Positions 6,565-11,926 of a stretch of 11,926 nt of DNA are shown here, in pieces (position 1 is the stretch's first letter; the number at the start of each line of letters is the position of its first letter). The notes under the pieces are model-generated. The model worked only from the letters and a program-made list of their open reading frames with translations. It was not told where the DNA came from and ran no database searches. The position numbers and the translations under genes are program-made. Source of the stretch: JBBQWS01 sp038210415 (GTDB lineage: Bacteria; Actinomycetota; Actinomycetes; Prado026); NCBI GenBank assembly GCA_038210415.1, contig JBBQWS010000080.1:1-11926 (forward strand), given 5' to 3'.

Positions 6565-6861
6565 GTGTACGTCGGAACGCTGGGGCTGGACATCCTCCTC
6601 GGGGACGTCCACTCGCTGAAAGAGAAGCGCGCCGTGGTCCGACCGATCGTGGTCGAGCTGCGGCGCCGCTTCGCGGTCTCGGCCGCCGAGGCCGGCGACC
6701 AGGACCTGCACCGCCGGGCGCTGGTCGGGGTCGCGGTGGTCGGGCCCGACCCGGCCCACTGCACCGAGGTGCTGGACGCCTGCGAGCGGCTCGTCGCAGG
6801 GCGTCCCGAAGTCGAGCTGTTGTCCGCACGCCGCAGGTTCTACTCCGAGGAGGACGAGTGA
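6565..6861 (+). CDS. ylxP: DUF503 (YlxP-like) protein
   Basis: This 98-residue protein matches the DUF503/YlxP family. It starts with the typical beta strand MYVGTLGLDILLGD, followed by the family hallmark HSLKEKRAVVRPIV (16-29), a helix ELRRRF (31-36), a second strand block ALVGVAVVG (52-60), and the closing VELLSARRRFYSEE. The family adopts a small ferredoxin-like alpha/beta fold and is encoded between infB and rbfA in many Gram-positive bacteria. Its role is unclear, but the place among ribosome assembly factors suggests RNA or ribosome binding. The start is the GTG at 6565, 34 bases after infB. The last codons (GAGGAGGACGAG) encode the acidic tail EEDE and at the same time provide the ribosome binding site of rbfA; the TGA overlaps the rbfA start (GTGA). 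Confidence 0.92.
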   Translation: MYVGTLGLDILLGDVHSLKEKRAVVRPIVVELRRRFAVSAAEAGDQDLHRRALVGVAVVGPDPAHCTEVLDACERLVAGRPEVELLSARRRFYSEEDE

Positions 6862-7310
6862 CCGCCCACGAGGCTCGCGCTCGCAAGCTCGCCGACCGTA
6901 TCCGCGTGATCGTCGCCGAGACGCTCGAGATGCGGGTCAAGGACCCGCGCCTGGGGTTCATCACGATCACCGACGCCCGGATCACCGGCGACCTGCGCGA
7001 AGCCACGGTTTTCTACACCGTGCTCGGCGACGAGGCTGACCGGCTCGAGACGGCCGCAGCACTGGAGAGCGCCAAGGGTGTGCTCCGCAGTGAGGTCGGC
7101 CGCCAGACCGGCGTCCGCTACACGCCGAGCCTGGCCTTCGTCGCCGACGCGATTCCCGAGGGCGCCAAGCAGATTGACGACCTCCTGATGCGTGCCGCCA
7201 AGGCCGACGAAGAGGTCCACAAGGTCGCGGCCGGAGCCTCGTACGCAGGGGACGCCGACCCGTACCGCGTGCCGGGGGAGCACCTGCTCGCGGAGGACGA
7301 CGACGAGTGA
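6858..7310 (+). CDS. rbfA: 30S ribosome-binding factor RbfA
   Basis: RbfA binds the 30S subunit near the 5' helix of 16S rRNA and is needed for late maturation and for cold growth. The 150-residue protein shows the full KH-like RbfA domain: ARKLADRIRVIVAETL (8-23), the signature RVKDPRLGFITIT (26-38), DLREATVFYTV (45-55), LRSEVGRQTGVRYTPSLAFV (76-95) and the IDDLL helix (106-110). Beyond the core (after about 118) there is a short extension ending in EDDDE. GTG at 6858 is chosen because GAGGAGG (6847-6853) lies 4 bases upstream and the start overlaps the ylxP stop. The gene ends in another GTGA overlap with truB, again with a GGAGG-containing acidic tail. Confidence 0.96.
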   Translation: MTAHEARARKLADRIRVIVAETLEMRVKDPRLGFITITDARITGDLREATVFYTVLGDEADRLETAAALESAKGVLRSEVGRQTGVRYTPSLAFVADAIPEGAKQIDDLLMRAAKADEEVHKVAAGASYAGDADPYRVPGEHLLAEDDDE

Positions 7311-8230
7311 CCGCTCCTTCGGGACTGGTGGTGGTCGACAAGTCGGCGGGGATGACCTCCCACGACGTGGTGGCGCGGGTGCGGCGGCTCGCGGGCACCC
7401 GCAAGGTCGGTCATGCCGGGACTCTCGACCCGATGGCCACCGGCGTGCTGATCCTGGGCGTCGAACGGGCCACCAAGCTGCTCGGGCATCTCGCACTGAC
7501 CGACAAGGAATACCTCGCGACCATCCGGCTGGGAGAGTCGACCGTCACCGACGACGCCGAGGGCGAGGTCGTCGAGACCCGGTCGGCCGCCGGCGTCGAC
7601 CCGGCTGCGGTCACCGTCGCGATGCGGGCCCTCACCGGGGCGATCGAGCAGGTCCCGTCGTCGGTCTCGGCGATCAAGGTCGACGGCCGGCGTTCCTACG
7701 CGCGGGTCCGGGCCGGCGAGGCGGTCGAGCTCGCGGCCCGGCCCGTGACGGTGTCCGCGTTCGACCTGCTGGACCTGAGACGGCCGACGCCGGACCTGAT
7801 CGACCTCGATGTGCTGGTCGAGTGCACGACCGGTACGTACGTCCGGGCACTGGCTCGAGACCTCGGGGCGGCACTGGTCGTCGGCGGGCACCTGACCGCG
7901 CTGCGGCGCACCCGGGTCGGCCCGTACCGGATCGATGGTGCGCACACGCTCGAGACACTGGGTGAGCACCTCGTCGTCGAACCGCTCGGTGCGGCGCTGG
8001 AGCGCAGCTTCCCACGCGTCGACGTGTCGGACGACACCGCGCGGGCGATCGGCTTCGGCCACCCGATCCCGCCCGTCGAGGGACTCGGCGTGCGCCCCGT
8101 CGGAGTCTTCGGGCCGTCGGGGCAGCCGCTCGCCCTGATGTCCGAGCGCGACGGTCTGCTGCGCTCGCTCGTGGTGTTCACTCCCGCGGGTGGCCGAAGC
8201 GAAGAGCCCTTCGACACAATGACCCCGTGA
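7307..8230 (+). CDS. truB: tRNA pseudouridine(55) synthase TruB
   Basis: TruB converts U55 in the T-loop of tRNAs to pseudouridine and also acts as a tRNA-folding chaperone. The 307-residue product has the catalytic motif GHAGTLDPMATGVL with the nucleophilic aspartate at residue 41. It also has GLVVVDKSAGMTSHDVV at the start, DKEYLATIRLGEST, the SAIKVDGRRSYARVRAGE loop, the TGTYVRALARDLG motif, and a C-terminal domain (about 225-300) with GLLRSLVVF. The length is normal and all key residues are present. The GTG at 7307 overlaps the rbfA stop; the ribosome binding site is GGAGG at 7292-7296, ten bases upstream inside rbfA. The stop overlaps the ribF start (GTGA at 8227-8230). Confidence 0.97.
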   Translation: MTAPSGLVVVDKSAGMTSHDVVARVRRLAGTRKVGHAGTLDPMATGVLILGVERATKLLGHLALTDKEYLATIRLGESTVTDDAEGEVVETRSAAGVDPAAVTVAMRALTGAIEQVPSSVSAIKVDGRRSYARVRAGEAVELAARPVTVSAFDLLDLRRPTPDLIDLDVLVECTTGTYVRALARDLGAALVVGGHLTALRRTRVGPYRIDGAHTLETLGEHLVVEPLGAALERSFPRVDVSDDTARAIGFGHPIPPVEGLGVRPVGVFGPSGQPLALMSERDGLLRSLVVFTPAGGRSEEPFDTMTP

Positions 8231-9201
8231 CCCTCGCGTACCCGAATGCCTGGATGGGGCTCGCTGCTGTGCCCGTCGGACTCGGGCGCACCGTGGTCAC
8301 CATCGGCGTGTTCGACGGGGTCCACCGCGGGCACCAGGTGATCATCGGCGACGCCGTTCGCCGGGCCCGCGACGAAGGGTTGACCTGCGTCGTCCTCACC
8401 TTCGATCCGCACCCCCTCGCGGTCCTTCGCCCCGGAGCCGAGCCGACTGCGCTGCTCAGCCTCGACGACCGGGTCGCCGCGCTGCTGGCGGTGGGCGCCG
8501 ACGCTGTGTGCGTGCTTCCGTTCACCCGCGAACTGTCGGAGCGCGAACCGGACGACTTCGTCCAGCACGTGCTCGTCGAGGGCCTGCACGCGGCGGGCGT
8601 CGTGGTGGGTGCCAACTTCCACTTCGGCCACCGGGCGGCCGGCGACACCACGACGCTGCGCGAGCTCGGTGACCGGCTCGGCTTCTGGGTCGAGACCATC
8701 GGGCTCAGCGGCGACGGTGAGTCGTACTCCTCGACCCGGGTGCGCGAGCTCGTCAGCGCCGGCCGGGTGGCAGAAGCCGCTCGGGTGCTTGGTCGCCCGC
8801 ACCGGCTCGCGGCACCCGTCGTGCACGGTGACCACCGGGGCCGCGAGCTCGGCTTCCCCACAGCGAACCTCCGACAGGTCACGGCGGCGGCGGTTCCGGC
8901 CGACGGGGTGTACGCGGGCTGGCTGGTCCGGGCCGCGGGCGACCGGCTGCCTGCCGCGGTCTCTGTCGGCACGAACCCGACGTTCGACGGCTCTGAGCGT
9001 CGGGTCGAGGCCTACGTCCTGGATCGCACCGACCTCGATCTCTACGGCGAGCGGGTGACGCTCGAGTTCGTGGAGCGGCTTAGGGCCACTGAGCGGTTCG
9101 ACTCCGTCGACGAGCTCGTCACCCAGATGGGCCGAGACGTCGCCGCCGCGCGGACGCTCCTGGTCCCCGGTTCGGGGGACCTCACGTCGCTGGTAGTCTG
9201 A
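8227..9201 (+). CDS. ribF: Bifunctional riboflavin kinase/FAD synthetase RibF
   Basis: RibF phosphorylates riboflavin to FMN and then adenylates FMN to FAD. The 324-residue protein has both modules. The N-terminal FMN adenylyltransferase carries GVFDGVHRGHQ (27-37, with the HxGH nucleotide-binding motif at 33-36), TFDPHPLAVL (58-67), VVGANFHFGHRAAGD (126-140) and SSTRVRELV (168-176). The C-terminal riboflavin kinase carries GDHRGRELGFPTANL (201-215, with the PTAN Mg/ATP motif at 211-214), GVYAGW (227-232), SVGTNPTFDG (246-255) and VEAYVLD (260-266), whose glutamate I take to be the catalytic base by family analogy. Both halves look active. The gene starts in a GTGA overlap with truB and has only a weak ribosome binding site, so coupling to truB is likely. 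It is a frequent neighbour of truB and rpsO. Confidence 0.97.
   Translation: MTLAYPNAWMGLAAVPVGLGRTVVTIGVFDGVHRGHQVIIGDAVRRARDEGLTCVVLTFDPHPLAVLRPGAEPTALLSLDDRVAALLAVGADAVCVLPFTRELSEREPDDFVQHVLVEGLHAAGVVVGANFHFGHRAAGDTTTLRELGDRLGFWVETIGLSGDGESYSSTRVRELVSAGRVAEAARVLGRPHRLAAPVVHGDHRGRELGFPTANLRQVTAAAVPADGVYAGWLVRAAGDRLPAAVSVGTNPTFDGSERRVEAYVLDRTDLDLYGERVTLEFVERLRATERFDSVDELVTQMGRDVAAARTLLVPGSGDLTSLVV
9171..9199 (+). promoter_or_regulatory. Candidate promoter for rpsO
   Basis: TAGTCT (9194-9199) is a plausible actinobacterial -10 box, with TTCGGG (9171-9176) 17 bases upstream as a poor -35. It overlaps the last codons of ribF and would start a transcript near 9206, at the head of the structured rpsO leader. 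A separate rpsO promoter is known in Streptomyces, which makes the position sensible, but the match is weak. Confidence 0.3.
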
Positions 9202-9257
9202 GCGGTGCCGTAGGACGGCCGCGGATCGATAGTGCCCGGAGGAACCAGCCCCGGTGC
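9202..9257 (+). promoter_or_regulatory. Structured rpsO leader, possible S15 autoregulatory RNA
   Basis: The 84-base leader can form two hairpins. The first (9202-9222) pairs GCGG with CCGC and CCGT with ACGG around loop AGG, with a two-base bulge. The second (9234-9257) pairs GC-CCGG with CCGG-T-GC around an 11-base loop containing AGGA. Several bacterial groups, including actinobacteria, use rpsO leaders that bind S15 and repress its own translation. Whether this one does is inferred only from position and pairing. Confidence 0.3.
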
Positions 9258-9275
9258 GCCGCGCAACGACCGACC

Positions 9276-9281
9276 AAGGAG
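9276..9281 (+). promoter_or_regulatory. Ribosome binding site that sets the rpsO start
   Basis: AAGGAG, 4 bases before the GTG at 9286, selects the start giving the standard 89-residue S15. The in-frame GTG at 9232 would add 18 residues (MPGGTSPGAPR...) not found in S15 and is rejected. Confidence 0.85.
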
Positions 9282-9285
9282 CAAC

Positions 9286-9555
9286 GTGCCGCTCGACAGC
9301 GCAATCAAGCAACAGATAGTGGACGAGTACGGAACCAGCGCGACCGACACCGGCTCCCCTGAGGTCCAGGTCGCTATGCTCACTCAACGAATTCAGGATC
9401 TCACCGAGCACCTGAAGATGCACAAGCACGACCACCACTCGCGGCGCGGGCTGCTGCTCCTGGTCGGTCAGCGCCGCCGCTTGCTGAAGTACCTGGCGGC
9501 CAAGGACATCGCGCGCTACCGCTCGCTCATCGAGCGTCTCGGACTGCGCCGATAG
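9286..9555 (+). CDS. rpsO: 30S ribosomal protein S15
   Basis: S15 is a primary 16S rRNA-binding protein of the platform; it also takes part in the B4 bridge to the 50S subunit. The 89-residue product matches the family length exactly. The helical S15 domain shows DTGSPEVQVAMLTQRI (21-36), LTEHLKMHKHDHHSRRGLL (39-57) with the RNA-contacting HxxDHHSRRGL segment, and RRRLLKYL (63-70), ending in the basic IERLGLRR. The gene stands alone between two structured untranslated regions (84 bases before, 275 bases after), unlike the overlapping genes upstream. Its close link to pnp is conserved across bacteria and reflects the rpsO-pnp operon. Confidence 0.98.
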   Translation: MPLDSAIKQQIVDEYGTSATDTGSPEVQVAMLTQRIQDLTEHLKMHKHDHHSRRGLLLLVGQRRRLLKYLAAKDIARYRSLIERLGLRR

Positions 9556-9562
9556 CACCAAC

Positions 9563-9597
9563 GAGAAGGAGCGGTCCCCCTGGGGCCGCTCCTTCTC
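9563..9597 (+). terminator. Strong hairpin after rpsO: terminator or RNase III site
   Basis: GAGAAGGAGCGG (9563-9574) and CCGCTCCTTCTC (9586-9597) form a perfect 12-bp stem, with an 11-base CCCC/GGGG-containing loop that can tighten the structure further. It begins 7 bases after the rpsO stop. No T-tract follows (TGCAAG), so it may terminate only partly, stabilise the rpsO mRNA 3' end, or be an RNase III cleavage site as in the known rpsO-pnp intergenic hairpins of E. coli and Streptomyces. The structure is certain; the role is inferred. Confidence 0.7.
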
Positions 9598-9830
9598 TGC
9601 AAGACCCGCAGTTCTGACAGACAGCTAGCCAGCAGGACCAACCCACCCCGTCCGGGGCGGGCCACCCCGAGGGCGCCCGCGCGGCGGACGTAGCCCGAAG
9701 GTCGGTCCTCGGTAGTGGTCCCCGGGACCAACGGCCGCCCAGCGGCACGGGTCCCCGAGCACCTCGATCGAAGACCGGCGCTCCGCGCTCCGACCCGCGC
9801 CCGCCCGTCGCACCAAAGAGGAGGGCACCC
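9598..9830 (+). promoter_or_regulatory. Untranslated pnp leader with small hairpins
   Basis: No gene is visible here. There are two adjacent hairpins. CCGA(a)GG pairs with CCTCGG at 9695-9712 with loop TCGGT, and TGGTCC pairs with GGACCA at 9716-9730. A CCCC/GGGG pair lies at 9646-9657. The word GGTCCCC occurs at 9717 and 9750, and also in the loop of the upstream hairpin at 9573. I find no convincing promoter, although one is expected for pnp in Streptomyces relatives. PNPase commonly represses its own mRNA after RNase III cleavage of the leader, so structure here would fit; this is inference. Confidence 0.35.
9818..9824 (+). promoter_or_regulatory. Ribosome binding site of pnp
   Basis: GAGGAGG lies 6 bases before the GTG at 9831, a near-ideal Shine-Dalgarno sequence. 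It fixes the PNPase start at MEGPEFHTAEAVIDNG. Confidence 0.85.
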
Positions 9831-11926
9831 GTGGAGGGTCCCGAGTTCCACACCGCAGAGGCGGTCATCGACAACGGCTCGTTCGGCCGACGCACCATCC
9901 GCTTCGAGACCGGCCGGCTGGCCCGTCAGGCCGCCGGTTCCGCCGTGGCGTACCTCGACGAGGACACCATGCTGCTGTCCGCGACGACAGCCTCGAAGAA
10001 CCCCAAGGACCAGCTCGACTTCTTCCCCCTCACCGTCGACGTCGAGGAGCGGATGTACGCCGCGGGCCGGATCCCCGGCTCCTTCTTCCGTCGCGAGGGC
10101 CGGCCGTCCGAGGACGCGATCCTGACCTGCCGGCTGATCGACCGTCCCCTGCGCCCATCGTTCGTCAAGGGTCTGCGCAACGAGATCCAGGTCGTCGTCA
10201 CCGTCATGGCCCTTGACCCCAAGGACCTGTACGACGTCGTAGCCATCAACGCTGCGTCGATGTCCACCCAGCTCGCCGGCCTGCCCTTCAGCGGGCCGAT
10301 CGGTGCGACCCGGGTCGCCCTGATCCAGGACCAGTGGGTGGCGTTCCCGACCCACGAGCAGCTCGAGTCCGCGGTCTTCGACATGGTCGTCGCCGGCCGG
10401 GTCGTCGCTGACGACGTCGCGATCATGATGGTCGAGGCCGAGGCCACGACGAACACCATCGAACTCATCGCAGGTGGCGCCACCGCCCCGACCGAAGAGG
10501 TCGTCGCCGCCGGCCTGGAGGCCAGCAAGCCGTTCATCAGGGCCCTGTGCGTCGCGCAGGCCGAGCTCGCCGCCGCTGCTGCCAAGCCGACCGGCACGTT
10601 CCCGCTGTTCCTCGACTACACCGACGACGTCTTCGCCGCTGTCGAGACCGAGGTCGGCAGCGCGCTCGCGCAGGCGCTCACCATCGCGGGCAAGGCCGAG
10701 CGTGAGACCGAGCTCGACCGGGTCAAGGCGCTGGCCATCGAGCTCGTCGCCCCGTCGTTCGAGGGTCGCGGGAAGGAGATTTCCGCCGCGTACCGCTCGT
10801 TGACCAAGAAGCTCGTCCGCCAGCGCGTGCTGCGCGACAAGATCCGCATCGACGGTCGCGGGCTCTCCGACATCCGGCCGCTGTCCGCCGAGGTGCAGGT
10901 TATCCCGCGCGTGCACGGCTCGGCGCTGTTCGAGCGCGGCGAGACCCAGATCCTGGGCGTCACCACGCTCAACATGCTGCGGATGGAGCAGCAGCTCGAC
11001 ACCCTTGCTCCGGAGACACGGAAGCGGTACATGCACAACTACAACTTCCCGCCGTACTCCACCGGGGAGACCGGCCGCGTCGGTTCGCCGAAGCGTCGCG
11101 AGATCGGTCACGGCGCGCTGGCCGAGCGGGCATTGCTCCCCGTTCTGCCCAAGCGCGAGGAGTTCCCCTACGCGATCCGCCAGGTGTCCGAGGCGCTGGG
11201 GTCCAACGGCTCCACGTCGATGGGGTCGGTCTGCGCATCCACGATGTCGCTGCTCAACGCCGGTGTGCCGCTCAAGGCTCCGGTCGCGGGCATCGCGATG
11301 GGCCTGATCTCCGACACCGTGGATGGCGTGACCGAGTACGTCGCGCTCACCGACATCCTGGGAGCCGAGGACGCGTTCGGTGACATGGACTTCAAGGTCG
11401 CCGGGACCAAGCAGTTCGTCACGGCGCTCCAGCTCGACACCAAGCTGGACGGCATTCCCGCGTCCGTCCTGGCGTCGGCCCTGACCCAGGCCAAGGATGC
11501 GCGGTTCGCGATCCTGGAGGTCATGGGCGAGGCCATCGACGTGCCCGACGAGATGTCGCCGTACGCCCCGCGGATCATCACCATCCAGATCCCGGTCGAC
11601 CAGATCGGCGCGATCATCGGCCCCAAGGGCAAGATGATCAACCAGATCCAGGACGACAGCGGCGCCGAGATCTCGATCGAGGACGACGGCACGATCTACA
11701 TCGGCGCGACCGACGGCCCCAAGGCCGAGGCCGCCCGGGCCATGATCAACGCCATCGCCAACCCGCAGATGCCGGAGAAGGGCGAGCGCTACCTGGGCAC
11801 CGTGGTCAAGACCACGACGTTCGGCGCGTTCATCTCCCTCACCCCGGGTCGCGACGGCCTGCTCCACATCTCCCAGCTGCGCAAGATGGCAGGGGGACGT
11901 CGGGTCGAGAACGTCGAGGACGTCGT
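9831..11926 (+). CDS. pnp: Polyribonucleotide nucleotidyltransferase (PNPase), 3' end cut off
   Basis: PNPase degrades RNA 3' to 5' by phosphorolysis and can add tails; in actinobacteria it is also a main polyadenylating enzyme. The frame runs through 698 codons to the right edge without a stop. Visible domains are a first RNase PH domain (about 15-150, with FFRREGRPSE at 85-94), an alpha-helical linker (about 160-330), and a second RNase PH domain (about 345-570) with IDGRGLSDIRPL and the catalytic-site GAEDAFGDMDF, where D514 and D520 match the E. coli D486/D492 pair by spacing. A KH domain has GPKG at 597-600, and the S1 domain (from about 651, GTVVKTTTFGAF) is incomplete. Actinobacterial PNPases are about 740 residues, so roughly 40 are missing. 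It is preceded by a long untranslated leader shared with rpsO. Confidence 0.97.
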   Translation, partial: MEGPEFHTAEAVIDNGSFGRRTIRFETGRLARQAAGSAVAYLDEDTMLLSATTASKNPKDQLDFFPLTVDVEERMYAAGRIPGSFFRREGRPSEDAILTCRLIDRPLRPSFVKGLRNEIQVVVTVMALDPKDLYDVVAINAASMSTQLAGLPFSGPIGATRVALIQDQWVAFPTHEQLESAVFDMVVAGRVVADDVAIMMVEAEATTNTIELIAGGATAPTEEVVAAGLEASKPFIRALCVAQAELAAAAAKPTGTFPLFLDYTDDVFAAVETEVGSALAQALTIAGKAERETELDRVKALAIELVAPSFEGRGKEISAAYRSLTKKLVRQRVLRDKIRIDGRGLSDIRPLSAEVQVIPRVHGSALFERGETQILGVTTLNMLRMEQQLDTLAPETRKRYMHNYNFPPYSTGETGRVGSPKRREIGHGALAERALLPVLPKREEFPYAIRQVSEALGSNGSTSMGSVCASTMSLLNAGVPLKAPVAGIAMGLISDTVDGVTEYVALTDILGAEDAFGDMDFKVAGTKQFVTALQLDTKLDGIPASVLASALTQAKDARFAILEVMGEAIDVPDEMSPYAPRIITIQIPVDQIGAIIGPKGKMINQIQDDSGAEISIEDDGTIYIGATDGPKAEAARAMINAIANPQMPEKGERYLGTVVKTTTFGAFISLTPGRDGLLHISQLRKMAGGRRVENVEDV

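Noticed and set aside
9232..9285. Upstream GTG start extending S15 to 107 residues
   Set aside because: The extra residues are absent from S15 proteins, and the AAGGAG before 9286 gives the normal 89-residue length.
9516..11867. 783-codon open frame on the minus strand opposite pnp
   Set aside because: It mirrors the codon structure of a clear PNPase gene. In GC-rich DNA the complementary frame often lacks stops. Its translation is a low-complexity Asp/Gly/Leu/Arg mix with no domain.

Overview
This window is a high-GC (roughly 70% by eye) actinobacterial chromosome segment. It is a core translation and RNA-metabolism locus, not an accessory region. The order rimP-nusA-ylxR-infB-ylxP-rbfA-truB-ribF-rpsO-pnp, the very long Ala/Pro/Gly-rich N-terminus of IF2, and a divergent pair of a Tat lipoprotein gene and a DUF4439 gene all point to Actinomycetota. 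The absence of nrnA/dinF-type genes between rbfA and truB looks more like Streptomyces or Propionibacteriales than Mycobacterium, but I cannot fix the order from this sequence.

Left arm (1-1606). The 3' part of a HAD-family hydrolase gene runs rightward off the left edge and converges on a two-gene leftward unit, separated by only 12 bases and a hairpin. That unit is a short Tat-exported lipoprotein gene followed, with an ATGA overlap, by a DUF4439 ferritin-like gene. A 129-base divergent spacer (1607-1735) carries a perfect 8-bp dyad next to a TAGGCT -10-like box and a second leader hairpin.

Main operon (1736-11926). rimP (30S maturation) and nusA (elongation, termination and antitermination) touch at TAGTG. 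ylxR/rnpM follows, then a 127-base gap containing three linked miniature ORFs, then infB (IF2). ylxP, rbfA, truB and ribF form a tightly coupled block with three successive 4-base GTGA overlaps. rpsO (S15) has its own short structured leader, a strong hairpin follows it, and after a 275-base untranslated stretch pnp (PNPase) runs off the right edge with 698 codons present. Together these genes cover ribosome small-subunit assembly, initiation, transcription elongation, tRNA modification, RNase P modulation, flavin cofactor synthesis and RNA decay.

I see no mobile element, CRISPR array, phage gene, tRNA or rRNA. No clearly new system is evident. The most promising loose ends are the lipoprotein/DUF4439 pair, the mini-ORF chain ahead of infB, the dyad in the divergent promoter region, and the structured leaders of rpsO and pnp. 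Nine of the ten rightward operon genes start with GTG.
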